Shown piece by piece: positions 23,869 through 35,435 of a DNA stretch of 64,000 bases. The DNA lies in NCBI GenBank assembly GCA_032622095.1, contig CP136063.1:282153426-282217425 (forward strand). Reading direction: 5' to 3'. The position numbers and the translations under genes were made by a program. Positions within the stretch are counted from its first letter, which is position 1. Every line of letters starts with the position of its first letter. The notes under the pieces were generated by a model, which made no database searches, was not told the origin of the DNA, and saw only the letters and a program-made list of their open reading frames with translations. Source of the stretch: Siphonodentalium dalli. Lineage: Eukaryota > Mollusca > Scaphopoda > Gadilida > Siphonodentaliidae.

Positions 23869-24660
23869 TTATAAACTGGATTTCGTCACCGGGCCCATTG
23901 TATATAAACTGGTATTCGTCACCGGGCCCATTGTATATAAACTGGTATTCGTCACCGGGCCCATTGTATATAAACTGGTATTAGTCACCGGGCCCATTGT
24001 ATATAAACTGGTATTAGTCACCGGGCCCATTGTATATAAACTGGTATTCGTCACCGGGCCCATTGTATATAAACTGGTATTAGTCACCGGGCCCATTGTA
24101 TATAAACTGGTATTCGTCACCGGGCCCATTGTATATAAACTGGTATTCGTCACCGGGCCCATTGTATATAAACTGGTATTCGTCACCGGGCCCATTGTAT
24201 ATAAACTGGTATTCGTCACCGGGCCCATTGTATATAAACTGGTATTCGTCACCGGGCCCATTGTGTATAAACTGGTATTCGTCACCGGGCCCATTGTATA
24301 TAAACTGGTATTCGTCACCGGGCCCATTGTATATAAACTGGTATTCGTCACCGGGCCCATTGTATATAAACTGGTATTCGTCACCGGGCTCATTGTATAT
24401 AAACTGGTATTCGTCACCGGACCCATTGTATATAAACTGGTATTCGTCACCGGGCCCATTGTATATAAACTGGTATTCGTCACCGGGCCCATTGTATATA
24501 AACTGGTATTCGTCACCGGGCCCATTGTATATAAACTGGTATTCGTCACCGGGCCCATTGTATATAAACTGGTATTCGTCACCGGGCCCATTGTATATAA
24601 ACTGGTATTCGTCACCGAGCCCATTGTATATAAACTGGTATTCGTCACCGGGCCCATTGT
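23869..24660. repeat. Minisatellite, 33-bp unit x24
   Basis: Twenty-four nearly identical 33-base units (CCGGGCCCATTGTATATAAA plus CTGGTATTCGTCA). Variation is mostly C/A at one position (ATTCGTC or ATTAGTC). Because 33 is a multiple of three and the unit lacks stops in several frames, it gives long ORFs on both strands. I read these as repeat artefacts. Homogeneity implies recent expansion. Confidence 0.95.
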
Positions 24661-26129
24661 CTTTTGCTGTCCTCCATCAGGGGCGCCGGAAGCATCCAAG
24701 GGCAGGGGGGCAGATCCTACAAAAAGGGCACTTTTCCGCAAAAAAGGGCATTTTCTCCGCAAACTCGGGAAAATAACCATAAATTCATTGTGGCAAAAAT
24801 CCTGATTTTAATGGTTTTTGTCGGTTTTTTATGGCCGTTTTGTGATAAAATTCACAAAAAATTAATATTCCTTGTGAAATTGGTGGTATTTGGACCAAAA
24901 AAGTCACATTTTGCTATAAAAACACGAGATTAAACACACAAAAAGCATTTTCTGTCTCCAGAAAAAGGGCAAGTCCTGCCCCCTCTGCCCCCCCCTCTTC
25001 TTACTTTGATCTTTCGTTCTTCTCCGCACAAACATTCAAACCGACTGACGTATATTCTTCCACTTCCGCTCTCACTTCTGGTATGTACATATTGCTGTCA
25101 AAGAGCAATAACTCTATCTCACTTATTCACAAGCAGTCTCTCCATATAAGTCAAACATGTAGTTAACATCAACCTGCAATAACATTGGATGCTCAGAACC
25201 TGGTGAGATTTTCTTAGAATGTTCAACTAATCTGTTTTACCGCGTTAATTATCAGTGTTGTTTTTTGACATTGTCTTATCCATCATTTAACGTTGAAAAC
25301 AAAATATCATATTTGAAAATACTTTTTATTTTTTTACCCCCTTTAGGAGACCAGAGCATGAACACTCTTTATTGGAGCATGTCTTTTTTTTTTGCTATGC
25401 TGAGAAAAATTCAAAATGAGTTAAAACTTACTCTTTTAAATCGCGCATTTTGGTTGGTTTTATGATGTCACATCGTGGACCCACTGGCCATCGTTAAACA
25501 ATTAACGAAGTGATTATTTATTCTGACACTTTGATTGAATGCTGTCCTCGATCGGACATGTCCTCTATATAACGCATAAATTTGTGTTTATTATGAAACT
25601 ATAAGCCACATTATCCTTTCACGAAGGTATCAACACTCAAGCATACTTTAATATATATTAATAATATATAAACATCCTCAAAGTTAGAACAGATTTCCCA
25701 AATAGATTTTAATAAACATGAAAGTTGACAAAAACGATGTGTCTTTTTGACCAGAATAAAGTGGCCTTCCATCCAAAAATGTTCTGACCAAATGAAAATG
25801 TGGCATTCTGACAGTGTGGCGTTTTGTCCGGTTCCCAGATTTTTTGATTATTTTATACAGCTTTCTGTTATGGCATGCCTAGGGCATTCTTCTCGAGTGA
25901 TCAGCCAAGCAGGTACTATCTTTCAAATTCTATCTACAGATTGTTTCGAATGACCAGCCTGACCATAGTAAATTACTGACCTACCTCGGGTTATCTTTCC
26001 GAGTGTTTGGCCACGCATTGTATCTGAAAATTCCATCTCTAGATTGACCAGCCTGTCCCGTCCAACTATCAAGCGATCTCATCTGCTGCTTGGTATGAAT
26101 CGCACTGTGTATTTGTCGCCCTGAGTGGC
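24661..26129. other. Non-genic stretch
   Basis: 24,670-24,990 has AAAAAGGGCA-rich sequence that reads like a decayed dispersed repeat. The rest is AT-rich with no recognised gene. Confidence 0.5.
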
Positions 26130-26532
26130 GCTGAAATGGTCACTGTCACCCCCTTTCGTTCAGTTGGGTACCCAGCTTTTTTTTATTTTCAGTTGGGTAC
26201 CCAGCTTTTGTAAAATTTACATTTGGGTACCCAGCTTTAAGAAATCTCACACATAGCTTGATTTAATTAGTGATTGCCCTCAGTTGATAGCGAAATGAAC
26301 CTGGTAAATGTGTGAATTCTTATTTACATATGAATTATGATGTCTATTCGTCACGATGCTTGAAAATAATAGCGGAGAAGAATTGTATGCATAGGACATA
26401 GGTACTGCAGATTGACTGCTCATAAAGCTGGGTACCCAACTGTAAATTTTATAAAAGCTGGGTACCCAACTGAAAGTTTTAAAAAGCTGGGTACCCAACT
26501 GAACGAAAGGGGGTGACAGTGACCATTTCAGC
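26130..26532. mobile_element. Transposon with array-type terminal repeats (GGTACCC)
   Basis: Inverted ends of about 40 bases (CTGAAATGGTCACTGTCACC, then CCCTTTCGTTCAG) run into three tandem copies of CAGTTGGGTACCCAGCTTTT on each side, in opposite orientation. About 180 bases of unique DNA lie between. No transposase ORF, so non-autonomous. Confidence 0.75.
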
Positions 26533-26820
26533 CTGAGTGGCTGCTGTACATGTATTTGTTACTCTGAGTGGCTGCGTATATTGTCACATTGCTCCCTTTT
26601 TCGATTTATGGTTGTCCAGAAATCGCTAGTACAACACATTGTGGTGTAGGAGGGTGATGAATAGCCACAGTAGTTCGCAACATCGACTTCGGTGAATGAG
26701 AGGTCGCTCATGCACGGGGGGTCTGTTGAGGTTGCTGGTATGGATGTTGCCATGCACTGGTGTAGGTTCGCTGGCGAGTCCGTGTTCACTGCAGGGGTGC
26801 AGTTGGGTTGTAGTACCACT

Positions 26821-29634
26821 GGGAACATGTCTCTATTCCGAAGGTTCGCTATTCCGAAGGTTCACTATTCCGAAGGTTCACTATTCCGAAGGTTCACTAT
26901 TCCGAAGGTTCGCTATTCCGAAGGTTCGCTATTCCGAAGGTTCTCTATTCCGAAGGTTCGCTATTCCGAAGTTTTTGTTATTTTAAAGGTTAATTCTATA
27001 GTCTAAAGTATTGAGAGGGTTCTTTATCACGAAGACTCTTTTTCTGAAGGAAATAACTTAAAACATTCAAACAATAAATGTGACCGACTGTTTTCTTCGC
27101 GGGTTTCCTTGAGATTAAATGTTATTACGTATGACGTTATTTACCAAAACATATACACGTCAGGCAGCCCACACAATTGCTATGTTTCCATACTATTTAA
27201 TGTCATCACGTATGACGTTATATCTCAATTATCTTAGAGGCAAGAATACGCCAGCTAAAGGCTAATTTTCGAGTCACCGACTATTTTTTTTATAGCGCCT
27301 TGATATCAGGTTTTAATAACAATCTGTGCCATAAAATATGATTAAAACACTATAGTTCATCACCATTTGAAACGTCTGTATCAGAAGATGTCCATGGAGA
27401 AATAGAAAACAGCTTAAATCATAAAAAGATCCCCCCGTTATGGCTCCTAGAATGCAACATAATCCAACCTAATGTATTTTCAATTGAAGGGGAATAACAC
27501 TATCTTTATAATATATAGTTATTCCCCTCCATTGAAAATAATACACTTTGCGCAACAAAACCAGATGAACATTAAGCACAAAAACACGTCGTTAACTCAA
27601 CAAAAACAACATGTTCACAGTTTATTACACCGGATAAGCTGATAATACAGTGTTAGAGAGCTTCCTATTTCCAATGGTATAATATATACTGGCATATATG
27701 CTATATGTGTGATCTGTGTGTTCGAAAATTAAGTGGGCCTTTAATGTTGATGTTTCTTTCAAATACAGATAGCCAGTTCGGAAAAAACTATATCTCTTAC
27801 ATGTAGTTTATTTCAGTCATCGTGTTTTCAACTTTCCATAATAAACGATAAACTGATACTGTCTTCTTGCTATTAATAACGGACATCTGGAACAATTTGG
27901 GAATTAGAAGTGGGTGTATATATGTACTATATGTGAATACTAGCGTAATAGTATTTTTCATTCCTCGTGTGTGTTTTTGTGGTGGGGGTGCAAATTTTCA
28001 TTAATTTCTGGTTAAATACGCCCAGAATAGAAAACCTTCGGAATAGCGAACCTTCGGAATAATGAACCTTCGGAATAGCGAACCTTCGGAATAATGAACA
28101 TTCGGAATAGAGAACCATACCCACCATTTAGTCGAGAAAAGTCACGCAGTCGGAACACATGGCAAAGCAAATAATTGCCAAATTTTACTTGTACACCCTG
28201 TTGTTAATTAGCATGAACAGAAAAAACATCGCAATTTGTTTTTCAACATCAGGTATAATCACATTAGTTTTCATGACAGATTATGTAATTATGATAATCG
28301 TCGTTATCTGACTAACTTGTGGAAAATAACTTCAATAATAAGTTCAACTTTGGTTTGCCCACTTACAAGTCAGATTTATCTCCAAAAACGTGGTCGCACA
28401 ATTTCGTAATGTCAAAAGCGTTCCGAGAACGGTTTCTATATCACATATATGTCCACTTGCAGTCCAGTGGAAACAAAATTTCAAGTCATATTTGCATAAG
28501 TATACCGGTACGTGACTGTTAAATTATGTAGAATTCTGTAGTATTAAAAGTTCGTGCCTGAGTATGTCCAATGGTTATTCAACGAATTAAACACTAATAA
28601 TTAAAAACACGTGGTAATTCTAATAAAGAGCGATTACACAACTAAATTCCCAAAAAGGCAATACATAAAGAGCGTCCATCTACAAAAACTAAATATATGT
28701 GCCAGAACTGCACATAGAAAAGCAATGCAGCTGCTGCCGGGAACATGTCTCTATTCCGAAGGTTCGCTATTCCGAAGGTTCACTAATCCGAAGGTTCACT
28801 AATCCGAAGGTTCACTATTCCGAAGGTTCGCTATTCCGAAGGTTTTTGTTATTTTAAAAGTTAATTCTATATTCTAAAGTATTGAGAGGGTTCTTTAGTA
28901 CGAAGACTCTTTTTATGAAGGAAATAACTTAAAACATTAAAAAAATTAATGTGATTTTTGTTTTCGTGGGTTTCCTTGAGATTTAACCCTTTTATATTTG
29001 GCGAGTAGAACGACATATATGTCGTCTATCGGCTGAGGACTAAAACTATATGTCGTTTTAGGAAGTGTTATTTTACGTAGACATAACTTCAATAAATCAT
29101 CTGATTTATAAATGATTTACATAGGAGTTATTTTGATTAATATAATGTCCCAAATGCTAAAGGCAGACTATAACAGTGGGGCTCTTACGGTCAATCAATA
29201 CTGGAGCGCTATAACTTACCGTATAGCAGAATACCGCTGAATGGACCTGACTGCAATTCTGACTTTGTTTTGATTTTAATGTTGATGTTTCTTTCAAGTA
29301 CAGATTGCCAGTTCGGGTAGAATGCATCTCTAACTCGTAGTTTATTTCAGTCATTGTGTTTTCAACTTTCTATAATATTAAAATGATAAACTGATACTGT
29401 CTTCTTGCTATTAATAACCGACATCTGGGACAAATTATATATTAGATTGGGGTGTATAAATGTACGGGGGGGGGGGGGGGGGGGGGCAAATTTTGATTCA
29501 TTTCTGGCTAAAAACTCCCATAATAGAAAACCTTCGGAATAGCGAACCTTCGGAATGGTGAACCTTCGGATTAGTGAACCTTCGGATTAGTGAACCTTCG
29601 GAATAGCGAACCTTCGGAATAGAGAACCCTACCC
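26821..29634. mobile_element. Composite transposon flanked by GTACCACT
   Basis: An identical 8-mer GTACCACT ends at 26,820 and begins at 29,635. The outer ends (GGGAACATGTCTCTATTCCG; GGGTAGGGTTCTCTATTCCG on the other strand) are inverted and continue into tandem arrays of CGAAGGTTCGCTATTC. Inside are two related units, 26,821-28,125 and 28,739-29,634, each with its own pair of inverted arrays, separated by about 610 bases. Left and right sub-terminal sequences match between units. An 8-bp duplication would fit hAT-type transposition. No transposase ORF seen. Confidence 0.75.
29461..29486. repeat. G homopolymer tract
   Basis: Run of G inside the second transposon unit, where the first unit has a shorter GGTGGGGGTG. 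It is a likely length-variable site. Confidence 0.8.
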
Positions 29635-29642
29635 GTACCACT

Positions 29643-31087
29643 CGGGGTCATTGTCAATGGGTGCACCTCCCGTTTCTCTGGGTGGGCTGTAGGGTAGGGG
29701 TAACAACTATATCATGTAATGTTGACTATACTTGTTTCAATACTGTATCCATGGCTGGCTGTAGGATGCTGGTAACTGCACAGGCCACATTAGGTCAAGG
29801 TTGCTTCAATGTGGTGGCCTGCTAGTGGACGGTCACACATCGGCAATGATGTCATGATATTGTCATTGTCGGACATTGAGGTTGTCATCCTCACTCTCTG
29901 AGTAGGGTGGTAGGTTGTGACAATGGGTTGACTCATGTTCAGCCACCATGGTCAGTCTGTAAGAATATTGGTGTGAGGTTTGAGAATAAACGATACATTT
30001 AACAATGGTTACCTTTCCAAATTACCAATATTTCATTATAGATCCTGTGCATTCTTTTACAGGGTTTCCGCTAGGGGTTGGGGGAATGTGGCCGTATTTG
30101 GGAAGCACATACTAGGCGCCCCGTCGAGAGAAAATTTTGATGTTTATCACTGGAAAGCAGCCATTTCCTTGCACTTGAGACAACAAGCAAGAACATTGAA
30201 GGTTCGTATAGAAACCAAATTAAAACAGGTCATCTTTCTTAGATCTCAAGCTCATGTAAATGGATACAATGTCTTATTTAAACAGTAGCAATATTAAATG
30301 CCGACATCAAAGACTACCACAGTTAGCAAAAAGACACATTTTAACACTGTCCAGCAGTAACCGGTGTTACGTCATGAGATGAGCACGTGGTTTCTTTTTA
30401 TTTTGTTCACAGTACCGATCAAGACAAATTGTTGTAGAATCAAAAGCCATTCCTCAGACAGATCTAGAGATGACATGCTGGATTCGTAATATAGATAATG
30501 ATATATTCATTTGATAGGGAATAAATACATGATAATAACCATTAATAATTTAATTGTTTTATTTTTAATTAAACATTTCTTTGACACAGACCTTGTTTTG
30601 GGGGAAAAGTTCTGCACTTTTCGTAGTAGCGACTGCCAAAACTCACCTGCGTTCAATATTTCTGGAGTGTCATTAGAGCTACCAAAGCCATATTAGCATG
30701 GGGATAATGAAGTGTATAATGGTGAAGTCCGCTAACGTAATGGGTTTAAAAATGCTTGTGATACTAATGGAAATCATACCAATTAGGTCTACATATAGTA
30801 CAGGTCAATGATAAATTATACACAAGAGAAATCAGTAAGACTGATTCTCAACATGAGAATAAAATATACAGATCAAACAGTGGACAAGGCATTTATAAGA
30901 ATGATGTAATATTATTAATGACCTTGTGATATATAATAATGACTCTTGTGTATAGAGTGTCTGCTAGTAACAACCAGGCTGGGTAAGCTTCCCTTAATGC
31001 GCCTGTGGACGACACATACACCCGAGTAATCAACGCTGTCACTTGTTATCCAAATTGTTAGCTGTCAAATGTGATTCCAAAGGAAAA
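29643..31087. other. Non-genic stretch
   Basis: A 102-codon ORF at 29,980-30,288 has no recognisable motif and I do not call it. Nothing else supported. Confidence 0.45.
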
Positions 31088-31515
31088 AAATGAGTGGGGT
31101 GTTGTTAGAAATACAAGATCGTAATGTTTTCCTTGCATTCCTATCCATACTTCTGGCCGGAGATCCTAGCTGTCTTCTTAGCGTCCGAGTGGTCTTGATC
31201 ACTGATGGGTAGTCGATTAGAACTGAATAATGTGTCTCGGTTTGCTTGTGTCTAAATACAACGAGAGGATTATGCCGGTTCGATGCGCATTTCACGGTGC
31301 ATCAATATGGGCGTTTTTGGGTTAATCTTCTCTGTATGTACCACGTTAGGTATGTACTTCGTGTCCACTAATCTGCTTTTGGTGTCCAGTATTTCGTAAT
31401 CTTGATATAGTCAACAGGGGTGCTGATATGTATGGTAAATCGAGCAGCCCCCATGAACTAAAGATTGTCTGCTTTCTTGGGTTGAGAGTTATGTCCTTGG
31501 GGTTGTCTTGGTACA
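31088..31515 (-). mobile_element. LTR fragment (3' LTR of a minus-strand element)
   Basis: Matches the right 430 bases of the LTR at 41,230-42,028. On the minus strand it begins TGTACCAAGACAACC, preceded by a purine-rich GGAAAAGTGGAGGAGTAA that would serve as polypurine tract. Its distal half is missing. Confidence 0.65.
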
Positions 31516-32258
31516 TTACTCCTCCACTTTTCCGATTTAAAGTTGTGCTTGAAATCGTAAGGCTTCGTCGCAGTCGTTTCGGTCCGGGTCGTTGTTCGAG
31601 AGGTGGTTGTGGGTGGGCCTACTTTCGTTTTACAGGTAGCCCCAGTCTTCGTTCTCTGCTGGGAGCATGGGCCCGGGTGGGATGCGCCCGATTGGGTAGC
31701 CGTAGTCTTCTCCGAATCCTTCGTCCCAGCACCCTTGTCTGTCCAACCGGCGTCCTTGTCCTCCTCGACTTCCTCTTCGTCCTCCTTGCCGTCCCCATGA
31801 TCCGCCGGGCATTCGTCAGGTATGTATATGCCCTCGTCTATTCGCCGCTGACAATTGGCGAAGAAGGCTCTTAAATTCGGCGGGGTCGGGGGTCTCGCTT
31901 CGGGAAGGGGTCCGAATCCGTATTCGGGAAGCGGGGCGAGTTCTGCCTGATCGGGCCTGGGTTCTGCCTCGGCTCCAGCGACTGTCTGACTGGTGGAACT
32001 ATAATAATTAGACAGAAAACAACATGCTATGTGTAGAATGCGATTGGTCAATCGGCCACCTCGTGTGGCCCGTACATTGGCGATGAGTTCAACTACCAGA
32101 TGGGTCGGGACGGATAATTTTCCGACGTTAAATACATAATTACATGTCAGGGGTGTTGCTCCTCTCCAACAACTGATAATACAATCGATTAATATTCGGC
32201 ATGTGAGAAATGATTTGAATGTACATCTTCGTACCAATTGTCGCGTTGTTCTTGGCAT
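31458..32258 (-). CDS. Gag-like ORF of a non-autonomous LTR element
   Basis: A 266-codon minus-strand frame sits between two LTR copies, starting about 90 bases inside the 5' LTR and running into the 3' LTR. The N-terminal half is mixed hydrophobic/basic. The middle has a proline-rich segment (PLPEYGFGPLPEARPPTPP), then a short helix-like LRAFFANCQRRIDEGI. The C-terminal part is acidic (DGKEDEEEVEEDKD) then Thr/Lys-rich. A second, truncated copy of the same sequence is at 33,899-34,258. No protease, RT or RNase H is present. I call it gag-like from position alone; the sequence is not one I recognise. Confidence 0.4.
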   Translation of the reverse strand: MPRTTRQLVRRCTFKSFLTCRILIDCIISCWRGATPLTCNYVFNVGKLSVPTHLVVELIANVRATRGGRLTNRILHIACCFLSNYYSSTSQTVAGAEAEPRPDQAELAPLPEYGFGPLPEARPPTPPNLRAFFANCQRRIDEGIYIPDECPADHGDGKEDEEEVEEDKDAGWTDKGAGTKDSEKTTATQSGASHPGPCSQQRTKTGATCKTKVGPPTTTSRTTTRTETTATKPYDFKHNFKSEKWRSNVPRQPQGHNSQPKKADNL

Positions 32259-32348
32259 GTAGAAATTTATGCATTCCTCGTATTCCGAATTTTAATCTAC
32301 GAATCGCCATAATAACATCATTTGCATGTAGGTAGAATTAAGATTATA

Positions 32349-33147
32349 TATGCCAATACGGGTACATATAACTCTTAAGACAATCAAAATGGTTTGATTA
32401 TTTAATTACAACAAGTCAATAGCATTCAATCGTCGGCATTCAGCTTCTTCCTAGTTGTGTTCGTGTTTGTGTTCGTGTTTGTCTTCTTGCATCCTCATAA
32501 GTTGGGCATGTCTGCTTGTCATCTGCGTGGTTGAGTTCCAGTTGAGTTCATTGTCCTGTCGTCTACGTGGTTGCTATCGGGTGGTGCTCGTCGTCCTGTC
32601 ATCTGCTCTTCTTTTTAGAAATACAAGATTGTAATGTTTACCTTGCATTCTCAGCCATGGCTTCTTGTCAAGGCTCCTAGTCTTCTGCGTGTCCGAGAGA
32701 TATTGCTAACTGCTGGGAAGTTGGTTAGAACTGAGTATCGGGTGTCGTTTTGCTTCTTACTAAATACACAGAGGAGATTATGACGGTTGAAGGCGCATTT
32801 CATGGTACATCAATGTAGGCGTTCCTGGGTTAATCGAGCTAGCGTCGTTCTCTTATGTCTCCTTTAGATTTGTTCCCTCGTACAGCGTGCTGCGTTAGAT
32901 TTCAATAGCCATCTTCTCCGAGGTATCTGGTATCGCCAATCCCGAAATTGCTGTGTACTTTTAAATCTTCATGCTGCATTAGCTTTCTACTTCAGGTGGT
33001 CCAAACTTTTGTTTGCGTGTCGAACATCGTACCTTCGTATAGTTAACAAAGGTGCCGATATGTATAGTGAATCGAGCGGCCCCTATGAACTAAAGCCTGT
33101 CTGCTTTCTTGGGTTGAAAGTTATGTCCCTGGGGTTGTCTTGGTACA
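32349..33147 (-). mobile_element. LTR, near full length
   Basis: About 800 bases, homologous along its length to the solo LTR at 41,230-42,028. Ends are TATGCCAA on the left and TTGGTACA on the right, so on the minus strand it runs TGTACCAA to TTGGCATA. With 31,088-31,515 it brackets the gag-like ORF. No convincing primer-binding site seen next to it. Confidence 0.65.
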
Positions 33148-33150
33148 ATG

Positions 33151-33517
33151 ATCGGCTAGGAAAAGTGTATTCAGTCTGCAAAGACATCGTGCATCGTAAT
33201 TGTGTCATTCTTGATCCATTTGAGAGATTCCCGTTCCAGGATCGTCATATCCATTCAGATTTAAACTGGATACTGCCAACTGATTCTCTATCAGATGTAG
33301 ATATACATGAATCATTGCATTGATCGTGTTTCAATGCAGCCGAGATTCAACCACCAGTTTAGCAGATCAAGTTTTTCTGCATTTATCTGTAGTACTATTA
33401 CATGTAGCTGACGAGTTATATTCTAGGTTATCAGAAGTGCACAAGTCTTTGGGAATCAGCTTTAATGTACATACACCAGACATCCAGCGTATATATTACA
33501 AAATAATAAAATGTTAA
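33151..33517 (+). pseudogene. Unidentified coding-like fragment
   Basis: Two overlapping forward frames (to 33,323 and from 33,320) read like one protein interrupted by a frameshift, with runs such as CVILDPFERFPFQDRH and HVADELYSRLSEVHKSLG. It lies between the LTR and the first Polinton fragment. I do not recognise it; it may be host, viral or chance. Confidence 0.25.
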
Positions 33518-33744
33518 ACATAGCTGCATTGCACCGAAGCACAAGGGCTTGGCACAGTGCAATTTGTGAAACCTCAGAATGGCATGGTCTCGATATTGTG
33601 AGCTGTCTACTTTTTATTGGTATCAGGCCTAGTTCTTACAACAGGTCAGTATCCAACAATGCATACAATTCGTGACATGAAGATATATAATGCATTGCAC
33701 AATATTGAGCAGGTTGTAAATTTTAAAAGGGATTATTATTGAAA

Positions 33745-33834
33745 AGATAATCGTTGATACATGTATTTATTGTGATAGTAACTCAACTTCACATATAATA
33801 GGATATACAATATTTAACATCTGCTTTTCATTTC
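33745..33834 (-). pseudogene. 3' end of the Polinton TBP gene (piece A remnant)
   Basis: Ninety bases match 46,160-46,252, covering the last residues and 3' flank of the TBP-like gene. The match stops where LTR/gag-like sequence begins at about 33,835. It marks the left limit of Polinton piece A. Confidence 0.7.
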
Positions 33835-34258
33835 TATGAACTGAAGATTGTCTGCTTTCCTGGGTTGATGGTTCTGTCTCTGGGTGTGTCTTGGTACATT
33901 ACTCCTTTTTCGATTTAAAGCTATGATTGAAATCGCATGGCGTTGTCGTAGTCATTTCGGTCCGGGTCGTTATCATCATGAGGCGGTCGTGGTGTTGTCG
34001 GCCTTTGGTTACAGCTCATCCCAGTTTTCTTGCTCTAGATGGGCGGGGAACAAAGGTGCGGGTGGAATGTACCCGACTGGGTGTCCATCGTCTTCGCCAA
34101 ACCCTTCGTCCCACAACCCCTGTCGCTCCACTCGACGTCGCTGGTGTCCTCGTCCCCACTGGCTTCCTCTTCCTCGTCTCCCGCCGGGAATACATGGTGC
34201 TCGTACAGGCCTTCCTCGATTAGCCGCTGGCAATTGGTGAAGAATGCCCTCAACGTCC
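33835..34258 (-). mobile_element. Truncated LTR/gag-like insert in piece A
   Basis: On the minus strand: part of the gag-like ORF (with RAFFTNCQRLIEEGL and acidic tract), purine tract GAAAAAGGAGTAA, then the first about 60 bases of the LTR. It replaces the TBP gene and most of the PC4 gene of piece A. Confidence 0.6.
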
Positions 34259-34353
34259 TTTCCTAGCGGGAACCAACATCGTGGACAGAATGCTCTCCGT
34301 TGGGTTTCCTTCCGTTCCTCAACTTTTCCTTCACTCTTAGATTGATCATTCAT
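34259..34353 (-). pseudogene. N-terminus of the double-PC4 gene (piece A remnant)
   Basis: From ATG at 34,353 about 30 codons match the N-terminus of the gene at 46,754-47,335, sharing RAF-P-C--PLG-D, before the gag-like insert breaks it. An identical start context and a GC-rich array upstream are seen in both copies. Confidence 0.7.
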
Positions 34354-34414
34354 TTTATTTGAACCTAATATAAGAATTATAATCATTATAATCAGTTTTG
34401 CACCTGGAGTCCGC

Positions 34415-34505
34415 CCGTTCGAAAGGAGCCCGCCCTAAAGGAGGCCGTCCGCGCCCTAAGGGAGGCCGCCCGCGCCCTAAAGGAGGCCGCCCGCGCCCGC
34501 CAAAT
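34415..34505. repeat. GC-rich array between divergent genes, piece A
   Basis: About four copies of a unit like GCCCTAAAGGAGGCCGCCCGC. It occupies the same place as the larger array at 47,400-47,640, between the PC4 start and the start of the + strand gene. The unit sequence differs between copies, so position rather than sequence is conserved. Confidence 0.75.
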
Positions 34506-34531
34506 AAGAATAAGAAAAGGAGTCGTTCATT

Positions 34532-34565
34532 ATGGAGAGAATACTACCGGTAGAAATACTGAATT
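34532..34565 (+). pseudogene. First codons of the F-box-like gene (piece A remnant)
   Basis: Eleven codons match the start of the gene at 47,679. At GAATTCC the sequence switches to polB, so about 1.2 kb (the rest of this gene and the C-terminal part of polB) is deleted. The junction carries 6-7 bases shared by both parents. Confidence 0.75.
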
Positions 34566-35435
34566 CCACGATGTGTTCGTCAGGGTCTAACTCACTAGTC
34601 AACTGTCCTAAATAGTCACCCAGTGGGGAGTCAATTTGCTCCTGCGTGCTGCTGAATATACAACTATCCGATCGTAATATTACACTCTTCTGTCCAGAGA
34701 ATGAAGGACTTCGTATAACATTAATCTCGCGTGACACGTCGTGAACGTGGCCAAATATAAGTTATTTGATGAACCGCAGGGAGCACAGTTATTTCTGTAA
34801 GTCCACTCCATTTGAAGAAAGTCATGAGTTATCACATGAAAATTTTCCATTTGTTTCATAGGATTGGAAATGAGTTGGAATAGAGTGTCTTGTTCTGATT
34901 CGTGGAAATATTCTGTCTGTTTTAAATTTTGGTTCTGGCCCCATTTTCCCCAAAAATAATTGAGCATCAATTTTGATATTTGTCGTAATCCTGGATTTCT
35001 TTCGATGTTTTCCCTGTCCAGCAAGATACCTTCTATGTTGTTATAATCCGATATGTATTTATCCATGTCTTGTGTAGATTTTATCCAATCCGGAGGACCA
35101 CTGGCCTGTTGTTTAAACTTTAAGAATGTGTTTATATATTCTGTGAATAATCCATTTTGTTGTTGATGTCCATATTCCGACGTTTCTGTCCAATGGTATA
35201 TTTCATATATTTTGAGAATTTGGTATCCTAGTTTGATCGCTGTGTCCAATTCTGGAATACACCAAACACCAGTTATATAAAGTTCTCTGCTGGCACATAC
35301 ACGTGCAAGATCGTTGATTTTCATTATCAGCACAAGTTCTCCACAATGGAAATTTCAGTTTACCGTCTGATCGGTATGGTAATATTGGGTAATAGATGAA
35401 TGATTTTTGGGTGTCCAATTGGGTAGCGAGTGTAT

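Noticed and set aside
23869-24780. 303-codon minus-strand ORF with an 11-residue repeat, and forward ORFs of 226 and 180 codons
   Set aside because: All are translations of the 33-bp minisatellite, open in several frames on both strands.
26559-26828. 89-codon Thr/Ser/Pro-rich minus-strand ORF next to the composite transposon
   Set aside because: The continuation across the transposon (right of 29,642) does not stay in frame. No domain seen.
29980-30288. 102-codon forward ORF
   Set aside because: No recognisable motif, no splice or neighbour support.
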